Part shown: piece by piece, positions 50,582 through 63,819 of the stretch
Position numbering within the stretch: position 1 is the stretch's first letter
How the letters are laid out: each line of letters opens with the position of its first letter
DNA from: Litomosoides sigmodontis
Taxonomy: Eukaryota > Nematoda > Chromadorea > Rhabditida > Onchocercidae
DNA length: 64,000 nucleotides
Direction of reading: 5' to 3'
NCBI GenBank assembly: GCA_963070105.1
Contig: OY718808.1
Location: forward strand, 7,985,398-8,049,397
Notes under the pieces: generated by a model
What the model saw: only the letters and a program-made list of their open reading frames with translations
Database searches by the model: none
What the model was told of the DNA's origin: nothing
Translations under genes and position numbers: made by a program

Positions 50582-53500
50582 TCACCGACGTTTCTTAGAT
50601 GACGAACCTTCATCAGCACCGCCGTCAGCTGATCTCTTTTTCAGTTCTTTACCTGATTCTTTAGCTGATTGTAGCAGTTGACCAAGACCAAAGATATCTT
50701 CCTCCTCTTTTTCGAACTGGAAATCAAATTACAGAGTGAAGAAAATTCAAAATTTTCGACGAATAATGAAGCCAACATCAAAAGGAAACTATTCAGCCAA
50801 CATTTTTTCTACATTTGTTCGAAACAAGATTTTAGTTGATTTTTCATTTTATTTTTCAGGCTTTTAATCGAAGTAAAGATGGATTCATGTTTTGAAACTC
50901 GAATTGAAAAGGATTAAGCGAAAATATTACTCAAAGACACTTCTAATTCTAATAAACTATTGCACTGTTCAAAAAAAACGGTCGAAATATAAATACTTTA
51001 AAAACCGTTGTGAACGAATACACTGTTGAAGAAGTCCAAGGAAAAGCATTATTTCAGAGTTCATTAACTAGATTAACTAAAAGAAAATTTATACATCACA
51101 TGATTCCCCTTCCTACCGAAAAGAAACTCAAGGAAAAGCATCACCTTGAGAGTATGTAAAACGTAGTGGAAATAAGACATACCTCAACAGGCCCAGCATT
51201 GCGTACTGCTCCAGGCTCCGTACCGCTAAATCCTTTATCAGGAACGAATCGGTTAGTACTAATAATACGATCCAAATCATCACCGTAAAGATCTTTGTCA
51301 AGATTTTTACCTGCAATTAATAACCTTCAGATTCCAAACATCTCTATTTGTATTTTCTTAACTCCTCAAGTTTTTCTTTGAATTGCGGAGAAAGAATACT
51401 AAAAAATCAAACTGCCCAGTAAATGTAACTCACTTGGCCGATAAATGTGCTGCTGAATATTGTCCTGAGCACGCCACGGCTTGTCATAAGCGCTATATGT
51501 TTCATCATCAATACCACCACTATCTAATCCCTGAAAAAAGTTGCATTTGCCCTTTATACTGACTAATAAAAATTAATGATTCACTATTAAATCAATATCA
51601 AAAAGATTTCCGTGAAAAAAGTGGAGCTAAAACCGATGAACTTAAAGAACCTTCGATTGATCAAAGAGTCGCTGATCAAATTGTGTTTCATGATGTCTTG
51701 CTCGAGCATCGGGCAAGCCAAGTGCAATTTTCTCGCTGATATCCCGCTCACGACCCTTCTTAAACCTATCCAACTTATCTGGGTTATTTCGAGCAATATT
51801 CCGTTCACGACGATGTTCATCTATGCGATCACGCCTGCAAAACACCCGAAAACTTGAGTAAGAATATACGGTGATATTACCATTTTGTGGTTTCTGTTAA
51901 TGCCTAGAAGCAGTAGGCAAAATCACAAGAATTAATAAAAATATTTAATTTACCTGATTTGATCACGTTCACGAGCTTCTTGGCTTGTCGAGTCATCTTC
52001 ATGTACTTTCTTCAGTACAGTACGTTCTTGCCTACAAAATGTATTCATTTGAAGATAAACAGTAATGGTTATACAACACAGCGAGCAAGTCCACTGCCCC
52101 TGCATTCTCCGACACATCAGTTCTAAAAAAACAATATTTCTAGCATCAATTTCCTGTTAATTGTCACGGTTTTAATATAGATACAAACCTGGCTTTTGCA
52201 GCCATGGCTCTCATCTTCTCCTCCTGTTCAGCCTTTTTATTCTGGGCGACACGACGTTCCATCTGCGCACGCGTCTCAACAGCTTCACGAGCTGTTCGGT
52301 CAGCCAAATACAGTGATTCCGCTAATTTGGCAAAATTTTCATTGATATGAACCTTTAAAAGATATCGTAAAGTTTTCCACGCAGTGACTAAAAAGTGGAT
52401 TTTGGGTAATTTTGTTTAAAAAGTGTTGAAAATATTCTTGAATATCAAAACCTGTTGCAAGCCTCTTCCATCAGCAGTCAGTCGTTTATCCAGCGCAATA
52501 GTAAATCCTGGAAATATTTTGCACTAAAACACAGCTGTGGTGACATAATCAAATATGTTCTTGAGGCTTGTGACATACATTCGTAATATAATGAACAGTG
52601 TGAACACTAACCAAGAAATAGAAAATAACATTAATACACTTAAAAGTTCATATATTAATTATTTCCATACTTCTCTCGCAAGAAATAACAAACCACCTTT
52701 TGGATTCTTCCAATTCGATATACATGGTGGAATTTTCCAGTCAGCTTGCTCTTTTACAGTTGTCTGAAAACATTAAGGTACAATTCATGGACTACAAAGC
52801 GCCAAAAATTTGCCAGCGAAATGAAATTCAAAAATTAAGCAATTTTTGACTTTTAAAGCAATAGAACCAGGACAGAAAACGAAAAAAGAACCTTGCGAGG
52901 TGGAGAATGCATTACAGGGGCTGGTGGAGATGGAGGAGCACGTGGTATCTTTTGATTGATCCTGAAATGGAGCAAATTATAATGCTGAGTGACATTTGTA
53001 CACTATCACAAACTATAATCGCGATAATAAGCAGTCTAATCTGTAAGAAATCTTAAAAAAATATTAAATAATTAAATTATAAAAAACAACATACTTGAAT
53101 TTTGGAGGTTCCATTGGATCTTGCTGCACTTCAACCATGCGAATAATTCGTTGCTGAGCGCCACTGTTATGTCCACCACTTTGTTGACTTGGTGTATAAC
53201 GTATATACTGCACTGGATCCGGCTTCTGTGCGTGACGAACAGGTAAAGCACTCGCAACCTAAAAAAAATACTGCAGATAAAAAAAAACCATCGTGTTTTA
53301 TGAGTACACCTCAAGAATCTAGAAATTCCTACTCCACGCACAAATCTCCAAAATTTATACTTTCGTCGAAGTAATTTTCTCCAATGCCAAACGAGTAGCT
53401 TCAGTCTGCTGTGCAATTGTTTCCTCATCCGGTTTTTGGAATGATTCGTCTTCCTCTTCTAACATTTTTGGCTTCATATCAGCCAGTCTCGTATAGATTA

Positions 53501-54696
53501 TCTGCAATTATGCTTCACAGATAACTGTGCTGGTAAAACGCTTGTCACACGAACAAGAGTAATTTGTATTCTAATTCAAGCTATTCAAGCTAGCTAACTA
53601 AAAGTAGTGTTATTATAGTTCGTTCCTATAAATAGTTGAGACAATAAAAACTAGTAATCGATAACATTCTGTAATTAATTTCACAGAAAAAGTTTAAACC
53701 TACTTTATCTTTTGAATGCCCAATTCGTGCAATTGCATCATGCCTGAGCTTTCCCTCTGCATCACATTGAAGCGCAATTGTTTTATCGTTACTAGCCTTT
53801 TTGCGCAAATCCATTCCCATTCCTGAGAAAAGAACCATGAAAAGAAATAACCTCGATCTCTGAATAGAGATAACTCGAAAACTACAGGCTCAAGTCCTAA
53901 GTCAACCCTACTTATCCACTTCTGAACAAAGACGCTGAGACCATACAACTGTAGTTTAGACTACTATAACCTTCTCACAGAACAAAATATTGTCACCTAG
54001 AGGAAACTGCGCCACAAATATTTCAGGAAACGCTCCACCGTCACCGAAATCCTGCAAAGAAACTGTGTTTATTGCAAAATAGCAGTTAAAGAAACTTTAA
54101 TGAGATAACTGACACTGTAATTAAATACAATAAGAATCAGTTACTTCCGCAGTCCTAGGTATCCAACCATTTCTTTTGCCATATGACGGTGGCTCCTTTA
54201 GTACCACGGCTCCAACACTATCGCCTTTCAACGCATCCTGAAGCAGTAACTATATTTATTCATGCAATACCTCGCGAATTTAGGCAACATTTTGGTTTGC
54301 TTGCGGTTGTATTACCCCCACATGATAATTGCTTGGTGTTGCAAGTTGACTATGTGTCTGAGTAAACATGTAAAAAAACTGAGAAATTCACTTCTCGCCC
54401 TTGAAACCACGGGTCGCGACGAATAGAGGACCATTCATCTGATGTAGTTGATGGAGGCGGAAGTATGCTATAATGAAAATGATTACATAATGATTATATA
54501 GCATTCGCCATATCAATTATAGTTATTCGGTCATTTGACTGACTAATTTTCTCAGTGTATTAACCCTGCACATTTACAATTCCTGCAGATATCAGTCCGC
54601 TTTCTAGGAGATAGCAAAAACGTGTGTCTGAAGTACATGTAAAAAAAATGGAATAAAAAACAAAAGTAAAACATACTCGGCGAGTTTTACTGACAT
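50582..54696 (-). CDS. SNW1/SKIP spliceosome component and transcriptional coregulator (C. elegans skp-1-like)
   Basis: Component of the activated spliceosome (Prp45 in yeast) and nuclear co-regulator. Exons 5' to 3': 54677-54696, 54392-54467, 54145-54237, 53997-54051, 53704-53822, 53361-53501, 53095-53258, 52892-52961, 52697-52763, 52452-52507, 52189-52352, 51954-52031, 51651-51834, 51434-51530, 51183-51310, 50582-50716; 548 residues against 536 in human, every phase closed. Landmarks in order: PPSYGKRNGWIPR, EDFGDGGAFPEI, DAIARIGHSKDK, QYIRYTPSQQ, DPMEPPKFK, IPRAPPSPPAPVMHSP, the family signature SNWKNPKG (~262-269), TIALDKRLTADGRGLQ, NENFAKLAESLYLADR, the charged helix around RERDQIRR, ERDISEKIALGLP, TQFDQRLFDQSKGLDSG and YDKPWRAQ. 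The C terminus is Lys/Arg-rich (KKRR). Start is supported by fit to the family and an upstream TTTTAG acceptor. Confidence 0.98.
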
Positions 54697-54753
54697 CCTT
54701 TTTTCAGCTATCGCCTCTTGAAGACACAAATTACTAAAACAAAGTATACACAT

Positions 54754-54933
54754 TCAAAAATTCGCAATAACACGAAGGAAACCCCCTCCTCCCAGAAAAC
54801 CTACGCACTCAACGAGTGAACCCTCCAAAGATACAGCAAATTCTGGCATGCTTCCATCTGGTTTGGTAGCACACTTGCGTAGACTACTATGACTAGAGTG
54901 ATATGAAAAAATTGTTGTGCCAAGAGGCAACAT
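54754..54933 (-). other. open frame directly upstream of SNW1, possible alternative 5' exon
   Basis: ATG at 54933 opens a 59-codon frame with coding character (MLPLGTTIFSYHSSHSSLRK then KPDGSMPEFAVSLEGSLVEC). A GTAGGT donor follows LVEC. Splicing to the weak AAGAG acceptor at about 54715 would enter SNW1 in frame and add AIAEKR before its usual first Met, giving an extended N terminus; splicing to the stronger TTTTAG at about 54734 gives an immediate stop. It could be an alternative first exon, an upstream ORF or chance. Confidence 0.35.
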
Positions 54934-56659
54934 ATCATCATCAACATGGATAAATCAATCTGTTTGTGGCACATAATAGTAGAAGCAAACGTTGCTTGTA
55001 TTTAATCCATTTAAAAATAATTTAGGAGAAGTTGTGCAAAAATTCGCTTTGCCTACTTGAACTATTTAATGCAAACATAAAACAAGATAAACAATTTCAA
55101 ATGGTTGGCAATTTCGGATAAAAAGCGTAACTCTCGCTTTCAAATGTCGTGACTTCATTTTTGTAGGAACAAAAGGTTTCGTTGCCCAAGGAAAAGGCGA
55201 GGAAATATTGGCAAAATAAAAATTATGAGCTTCTTTCTGTCCATTGTGTCATATACGCAGCGTTATTATTTGCGTGAATGTGTTCGGAAAATCAATTTGT
55301 TCCTCACGTATTTCTCGTATGCGCGAAGACATTTTCTCTTTCACAGAATTAGACGAGCAACTTAACGTCTCACTTCATTGTCACCAAGATGAACGGAGGG
55401 GGTATTAGTAGCACTAATGACAGAATTTAATGACTGATTACGGAAGACGGCTAGCTATCATCACCATCGTCTCACACCTTTCTTCAGCTATGACGAAAAA
55501 GGCAACACGAAGATTTGACCGCTGACCGCTCTAACAGTGTTTTCCTATGAACTGTCGATGATGACATTTCGGTACAACAAAACAATGTAGTGACTGACTC
55601 GAGTTTCCAACTGACTTGAATTCGAAACGACTGACTGAACTTCCTGTAGTACTGTATGCAGCACTAATTATGGTATGTTTAGGGATATTTGCAATTTCTG
55701 GAAAGCCACATATCAACGTAACTTCCGCTATTTTCAATTATCATTTTTTTGTCAAAGGTAAGACTGTTTTAATTACACGCTTTTTGGGAAAGAAGTGAAA
55801 AATGCGTTGAATTCATTTGCAAGCTAAACTTTTCAAATTTGTCGAAACTGCGCACGACACTTTTCTATCAATTCTTTACAATTATACAATAATAACTGTT
55901 GGATGGAGGTGTTCAAGTAAGCTGTAATATCATAATCGATCTGTGTAACGGTCCATATGTACCTCAAAACAATATCAAATCGTCGTAAACGTTAAAGTGG
56001 AAAAACCATTTATACTTCCGCAAAGAGTACAGCGAAACCCAGAAATTAGGGTAACATCATCTCTTCTTACGCTGATGAAGTCCGAGTTTAAAAAGTTGTC
56101 AAATACGAGTTCGTTAAGGTGAATAAGACGGGTAAACTGGATCAGTTAAAGTTTGGTAAAACTGTTACGCAATATTTTATAAGTCTTACGACAAGATAAA
56201 AAGGGGAAGATCGTGCATGATAGCACGAGATACTTTGCTTGGAAATATTTCTGAGCAAAAAGTCCCTCTACATCGTTGAAAGTAAAAGTTTAACAGCACT
56301 TTTCTCCTTCACTTCTTATTTATTGCTACTTAAAACGAATCGTTTGGACAATATTTGCAATTGCACGCACTGTCAACCAATTTCATACCATTTCTTCATA
56401 AAGCCAAATGTTCAACAAAAAAAAAGAAAAAATTACTTTCAAAATTCTGCCAGAAAATTAGTTACAATGAAATGAAATAAAATGCAACTCTTCAACTCAT
56501 AATCCAATTTTTCATTTTTTTTTAAAAGAAATTCGGTACTATTGCATTTCGCTAGCTTCACACTCTACTACGATGTTTGGAAAGATTATTTTATAGTTTT
56601 TGGGGAATTTGCAAAAAAGATTCTTTGAGTGCTAATGCTGAATTATCTCCCTGTTTTCG

Positions 56660-56730
56660 AAGGAGAGAGAAAAAGCGAAGGAGAGAGAGAGAGTGAGAGA
56701 GTGAGAGAGAGGGAGGGGGTGAAGGAGAGG
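56660..56730. repeat. GA/GGGA purine microsatellite
   Basis: About 70 bases of near-continuous purine with GAGA, GTGAGA and GGGGG interruptions. Confidence 0.9.
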
Positions 56731-56994
56731 ACAAAGATGGAAATGCTTCAGAATGAATGTCGCCCATTTTTGGATAGTTGAAAAATTTACGGTTTGTTGC
56801 AGCAACAACAACAACAACAAAGTCCCATTACACTTTACATGTAATTAGTCCGAAGCATTCTAAACCGACAAAAAATGAATAATACCATGAAGAATGCTGT
56901 ACACATCACCGGGATTTTTGAAACACATACTTATTTCAAACCATGTATAAAATATTTTTATAATACATATACAATGACAAACACGCACACATAT

Positions 56995-57070
56995 GGAGAG
57001 AGAGAGAGGAAAAATGTAGGAGACAAAGGGAGAAAGAGAGAGAGAAAGAGGGACAAAAAGAGAGGGAGAA
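56995..57070. repeat. GA purine microsatellite
   Basis: Second purine tract 265 bases further on, same strand sense as the first, with AAAGAG and GGGA interruptions. Confidence 0.9.
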
Positions 57071-58770
57071 TGCTAATCGTAGTGCTAAACATTGAACAAA
57101 TGAAAATATTTTGAAATCGAGAAAAGGCTGCCTGATTTTCTTTTTCAAGACCACAAAAATAAAACACAATAATGATGAAAAAGAAGAAAACAAAAGAAAA
57201 AAGATGATAGAATCTCTCTATCAAAAGATTTCGAGGCATAATTATCCAGAAATTCCCGTTTATTTCTGATCTTCGTCGAATCTCTCTACCAATAAACAAT
57301 TGTAGTAGCATAGCGCATAACAGTTGGGATATCGGGAGAATAAGAGAAGTACGTAGCACAAAAGTCATTTAAATCCAATTACACGCTTTAACCTATGGAA
57401 CTGACTTTTTTCTCAAATAAAAATAAGTGGGAAGAATTTCTGAAAAGCAGATAGAAATGATTTACGGCTGAAATATACAAAGAGATGAAAAAAACTAGCG
57501 AATCTAATTAAATAACAAAAAGAATCCTTTCTTCCAATACTGCCAACTGCGATTTGCTAAAAGGTTGGCAACATTGCTGAAGTTAATTGGAGGCGTAGGA
57601 TAAACCTGGTTGGAGTTCAGAACATCGACTTCCCAGTATCGGCGATTTCTTTTTTTTAAAAAAATTAAGCTTAATAGGAGGAGTTTCTCCCGAAGTCTTA
57701 ACTGTAAATTACAGGTAACGAGGCTGAATTTCCGAAATCTATCCATCTAGAGAACTATCAGGTTCAATCAAAATTTCGTTCAACTTAAATTTCAGAAATT
57801 CTTGAATTTTCAAAAGAATTCCTAAAAAGGCAATTCATTGTACTATGAAAAAAAATTCATCGAATCCAGAAAGTGATAAAAAATTTTAAGGTATACTACA
57901 AATTTTCCCTGAGTTAACAAAAAATCTGCATCCAACTTATGCAACATATTTTCCATATGAATAAACAGGAAAGCATAGAATGAATTAAAATATTTCCACC
58001 GGTTGACCAAAAGAAGGAAATGAAAAAAATACACAGCTCTACTATACATGAGGCAGCAAACATATATCACTTTACGGAAGTATCTTCTTGCAGATAAACA
58101 AAAAAATAGAGAAAAGAAGCCGTTAAAAAATTTTTGGTTAATCTAAACTTTGGGAAATGGAAGATAATCTCCGGGAAAGAGCACATGAAGCAATAAATCA
58201 CTTTTTACAAAGAGGGTACGGGGGAGCTGGAGAGGGGAAGATTGTAGTGCGATTAAAATTTCAATTAAATGAATGGATGGCTTCGAATACCAGAAATAAA
58301 GAAAAATTATGTGCATGGTGAATATGAAACACCGGGTCATATTCAAAAGACACACAAGTAAAACAAAATAACCGAAGAATTCTGTGTTGAAATAAAAACT
58401 AACCGGACAATTTTCACCAAATTTTCGAAAAAAAAAACAACCGCAGAAATATTACAGAAATGACATTAAATGAAAAAATCTACATAGAAACAATGACTTC
58501 ATGTAACCAATGTAAGGCCATATATCACGTCTAAAAAAAATAGACTTAAACCGCGAATAAGCTAACAGTGTAGTAAAGTTATATGAGGAAATTTATTACT
58601 TCATTAAAGTTAATTTTATATGAGTATTAGCACTAAATATGGGTAAATAGATAAATATAGCACTCAGAGATACTGTCTACGATATGTATACTGTATGGGA
58701 GACGGTATCTGTCAGTTTTGATTAATTTTCACTTGCAGCTCATTCGCAGATAAGGTTAAAAACACAAATT

Positions 58771-58880
<110 letters not shown>

Positions 58881-59436
58881 TATCTATATATATGCATATG
58901 CGAATAAATCTTATTTATGAAATAAATTGTACTAAGGATGAAGGATGAAGAGACAGCACTGGAAGTACTATGTGAAAGTTTTGCAAACAATATGTTGAGA
59001 AGGTATTTGTTCTCCTGGGAAGCCAAGAAAAGTTGAAATTGTTATTTAAATTGTTTTCCTTCATGAGTGCAAAGTAATAAGTGATATCATGACGATAATG
59101 CGGCAGTCTCCTGAAAAAGTAATAAAAAATCATACTGCCTCTTGTACATGACAGCTATAAAAACACGCTGCAAAGGTGTAGTCCGCATTGATGATAAATG
59201 CTAAACGTATAAATACCAAGGAAAGAATAAGGAAAATGAAGATGGTTCACAAGTAACTCAATACTTTCTTCCCACTACTTTCTAGTTCCAGCCCTTGATT
59301 TAGTAATTTATAAAATTATTGCTGAGAGACCACACACTACTGGAGCATATATCAAATAGCAGTTGGAAACAACAAGCCTCATTACACTTACTGCTTCAAA
59401 CTTTCGCCACTCGACTGTTTCTTACCAAACAATGAC
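58881..59436. other. 3' flank of the BCL11-family gene
   Basis: No independent gene seen. On the minus strand a frame through about 59391-59450 reads [19 protein letters not shown] then TAA. It looks like a possible alternative last exon of the BCL11-like gene but is out of phase with the only visible donor. Confidence 0.4.
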
Positions 59437-62400
59437 TTATCCAATAATTCTTAAACGCTGAAAGCCTCTTTTCTTTCTTACTGTGTAACTAACAAAGTTT
59501 AAAAAGGGAAATATACTACCACATAGCACACAGTTCACTGTTATTATTACTTCATGATAAAATGTACTTCGTACTACCTGTTTCAGAAGAGTTTTTTGCA
59601 TATCAGAAAATGATTCACATTCTTCAACTATCATATCTTCGTCTTCACCGCCTCCAGCACCACCTGCACCTTTGCTGTCTTCTTTCCCAGTAGGAAGCAC
59701 CACGCCATTACTATTAATACGATGTCCATCACTTGAAGCAATACCAGCACTACTTGTTGATGTTGGAACTTGAGTTTGATTTCGATTTACGTTCATTGCC
59801 TAAAAATTAACAACTAATGGAAACAAGAAAAAACTAAAAGTAAGCAACACTGTCATTATACCTCTACTACCTTTTTGTAGAAAACAATTTCAGAAACTGT
59901 CCTAAAATTAAATTCCCGATGCAGATAGCTTAAGTAGCCAAAAAAATTTCCGCCATTCTAATGCACAAGTAATTTAGACCTGCAACCAGTTGAGGACGAT
60001 TTTATTGCTTTGAGTAATATTTGCGGGTAATTGTGAGCCATTTAAAGATACACTGGAAAATGCAAGCAGCGATGTTGCATCAGCAAGTGTTGAAGCTGCC
60101 GCAACGGCTACCTTGTTTGGACTATCTATTGCTGCAAATGAATATTAACAAACACAAATAACATCTTTCCTGCAAAAATACGATGATCTCAATATTTCAG
60201 AATCTGAATCTATGATTATCGTTCAGATTGGAAAAAGTGAAACAAAAACATTAAAAGAAGCTTCCTTTCTAAAGGATAAGATGATCAAGGTACGGTGCAA
60301 CGAAAAGACTAAAAGTGTTTCCAGGTAAATAAATGAAACAAACTGTTCGTTGCATCGGCTGGAGAAAGCTGCTGATTATTTTCACGATTTTGATTATTCG
60401 CAACGACACACTTTCGCATATGTTTCTCGAGTGTTGAGTGCACCGAAAATGGCATTTGACAAATGTTGCAGTGATAAGTTTCCTGCAGAAAAAAATTTGC
60501 TGCGGTGCAACTTTACAAAAACAGACATAAGTGAAATTGACGTTTCCCTTTAGCAATTCTAGGTCATTAAAAAAATTCTTTGAAACCAGTAAAGTCCTTG
60601 AAATATTTATACTTAACAAACCAATATTATGCGATATAAAACACGACAAAACAAAGTAATTTTCGAACATCTAGATAGTAGTAGCAAAGAGAACTTGCAT
60701 GAATTATTCTCAAATTGATTATTCTTATGGATTACTCGTAATCGAAATTAATAAACTTGTAGAAACCTTTCCTTGCTGGCCGTGAGTTCGCATATGCCGA
60801 GTTAATTTACTACTTTGTGCGCAAGCGTACGAACACAGCCGACATTTGTAGGGCTTTTCTCCAGTATGGCTTCGTAAATGGACAATAAGATTGGAACGAT
60901 TCGTAAAAACCTTGAAGCATAAAAACAATGATAAATCAAGTTTAACAAATCTATAATTCGTTGCACTGAAAAAACACACTGAAATAAGTTGCCAGTATCC
61001 TCCTTTCTATAGTAATTAAAGTTAAGCCCTAAAAATGTCTTGCGGTTGTAAATCAGAGCCACAAACCAGCATAGAAGATAATGCGACCAGATTTATGAAG
61101 TTTTCAAATCAAAGCGATTCGTTCTTTAAAGTATATTTTTAAAATAAAATATTTGCTAACTTTGCAGCAGAATGTACAGCGATCTTTTTTAGCATTTGTA
61201 TCACGCCGTGCAGCTGGCTCGGCGAACGCTAAATCATCGCCGTCCACAACATTTAGTAAGGTCGATTTCGCATCCTCGTTGCTGAAACGAAAACACATAG
61301 AAATTAATAATGAAATCTGTACGTTGAAAGAAGGAAAAGAAAAGAAAACGTTTTTCCTTTACTAAAGCATCTTTCCGTGAAGTAGTAATTCTGTCAGTTT
61401 AACTCAGAAATTCTTTCCTGTGTTCCACCGCTTCGTCTAATCTTCCATGGAAATAAGTGTTTACCACTACTCATAAAAGTGCCCCTACACTTTTTTTCTT
61501 AAAATCTTGCAACATTATCTTATTAGGTGAAAATCTCAATAAAGACTCTGATATATTTCAAGACTTTAACTGCAAAAGAAACTCGTACTTACAAACCTCT
61601 CATCATCAAGCCTCGACAGCTTACTGTGCAAGGGAGCTCCAGACGATGTTGCTGGCGACAGAGTTTCAGAACCGTTATTGGACCGCTGTCTTTTGCTCCC
61701 AAATGATCCTAAACTATTCCAAGGTCCTTGCTTCACACCTGGACTGGACAACTGATCTTGTGTCGTTGTATCGGACCTACCAAAACCAGTTAATCCAAGT
61801 GACTGTGTTGCAGAACTTGGTGCAGCAGGTGAAGGTTCTTCAGGACTGCTGTAAGATAAGTGACTGAACATTCGGCTCGGCCGTTTGATGCTAAGATATA
61901 AAGAATATTTTCTTTCCGTTCTCATGTAACACAATCAATATTAAAGTTAGTCATTATCGCAAGAGTTGGATCGCTGTAATGAACCCATAACGACTTTCAA
62001 ATCACAAATCTCAATGGAAAAATAACCTTGTGATTTTGGTGATTGTGTTAAAAGCACTCCCATTGTTGTTGGTAGGGGTAACTGATGGACTTCCAGCACC
62101 AAGTAAGTAAGCAGCATTATTCAAGGAGAACTGTGCATAATATTCCTGCATCAAAGCCAGCATATTGGGTATATTTGGTTGCATCCATAAATTCTAAAAT
62201 ACCTCGGTATATTAAAATGAAGGTAAGATTTTTCGAATATTTCATTTGTATTGCAAAGGCTCTATTTTTATACTCTTGCTATTTGTGGTTTTTTTTTTCG
62301 AATACGTTGTTTCTGCTTGCTCTTCCTCTTCGTAAACACCAGTGCAAGTTCTTTCAACTTCCACTGAAAGCCAATACTGGTCTAAGGACCTGAACAGTTC

Positions 62401-63819
62401 AACCTGCAAAGAAGAATGTTGCTGCTGTTGTTGTTGTTGTTGTAAAGCAACTGCAGCTAATGTAGCAGCGGTGAGTGAACTGGAAACGTTATTGAGAGCT
62501 GAACCAGGAAGAAATGGTGTGGTTGAAGCAGTGGCTGATGCGATACTATTACTTGAATGCTCTTCATCGGTATTCTCTGATTGTTGTGTCCTAAAACAAC
62601 CGACAGCAATTATTAAATGTTACTAATTAACTAGCTAAGCGTACAGTTTTTAATACATCGCTGGAAAAAAATTGAATTTCCCGCACTTTTTAATACCGGT
62701 AGCTTTTATCTGCTCGTTACTTCTAGACGATACAGTACTTTGGCTTACTACATGACGTAAATCAGCCAATGGTTCGCCTGAAAACAAAACACATTTATCT
62801 ACATTATCATTGTTACGCATTTCATGTATTTGCTTATTATCGATTATTCAATATGAAATGAAAAAAAAATCGTCGGATTCGCGACATAATGTAGCATAAG
62901 TAAAAAATTACTACGTCCTGTTCTTTTTTGCTGTATTCGAAGTAACAAATTTCGAAACTCAGTGCTAGAAAAAGAAACTAAAAAATTGCTTTTGTTCAAG
63001 GTAATTCCACACTGCGTAAACATACCTGCTTTTTCGGCAATCTCTTTCAACCGTTCGGAGCAAAATGCATTCAAACTGAAGCCACCTTTACCTGAATTAT
63101 ACACCAATTATTGCACATAGCTGTTACTTAACAAATTTTGACGAGTAAATTTTCAACTTTGTGAAACATTTGGAAGCTACCATTTCATCCTTTTCTTTCA
63201 TTTAAATCATGAGAATCTGAAAAAACTTTGCGCACAAACCGTTTAGTTTGTTTTTCGCAGTAGAAGTGGTGAATGGACTTGCGAATGTGAGAGATGGTGG
63301 ATGCAGTGGTGTTTTTGGTGTCAATAACGAAGACGATGATGATGAGGATAATGATGAGGTAATTACCGTCGATTTTGGTAGCTCCGTTCGAGACATACAT
63401 GGTATCTCCTCCTGAAAATATATAAACATATTCTGAAATAAAATCATTGCGAAAATTTTTCAGTTATTACGCAATAAGCGTATCACAAAAAATTAATTCC
63501 AACACTGGATGACACAGCACTAGCGAAAGAATACCATAATTTGAAATAAACTGAAATCCAGACGAAATTGTTATGCAAATAATTATACGTTTGTAGTCTA
63601 TACATCCTATCTTCTTTCCCATAAGAGCGTCGTGTAATTCGTTAAACTATAAAAAGCTGAATTTAAAAAATGTGAGGAAAAAGTTAACCTCACAGATACG
63701 AAGGCCATGAGCGATGAAGACGTGTTTCAACAAACTCCAAACATCACTGCAGACGTGTTTGCAAGAGTGACACGTTAATGATCCTCCTCTAATCAAAGAT
63801 GCATTACCCTGTTTTGTAT
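59437..63819 (-). CDS. BCL11-family C2H2 zinc-finger transcription factor (5' end outside window)
   Basis: Exons 5' to 3' within the window: 63689-63819, 63240-63411, 63026-63091, 62687-62777, 62404-62590, 62027-62193, 61597-61890, 61161-61281, 60767-60910, 60344-60482, 59980-60131, 59578-59799, 59437-59457. The first visible exon encodes a single finger ([20 protein letters not shown], then AHGLRICE) matching the BCL11 'AWxLLQHxQxxHGxxIY' N-terminal finger. Ser/Thr/Pro- and Gln-rich linkers follow. The diagnostic C-terminal triple is present: [20 protein letters not shown], then [20 protein letters not shown] and [11 protein letters not shown], then [20 protein letters not shown]; these are close to human BCL11A/B ZF4-6. 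The last finger ends H-x3-C instead of the usual H-x4-H. The central finger pair of vertebrate BCL11 is not found. DNA-binding repressor function is inferred from the family. The phase-consistent last exon is only seven codons, including the stop. Confidence 0.92.

Larger units (their letters stand above)
54934..58770. other. gene-poor region between SNW1 and BCL11
   Basis: AT-rich, mostly without coding signal. One plus-strand ORF at 55616-55798 (VVLYAALIMVCLGIFAISGK hydrophobic helix, then a GTAAGA donor after FVKG) could be an exon of a small membrane protein, but no partner exon was found. Purine microsatellites near 56.7 and 57.0 kb generate spurious Leu/Ser-rich ORFs on the minus strand. 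A CAA run is at 56801-56822. Confidence 0.45.

Noticed and set aside
56632..57368. Long minus-strand ORFs rich in Leu/Ser/Phe (62-136 codons)
   Set aside because: They are translations of the GA microsatellites; no splice context or family similarity.
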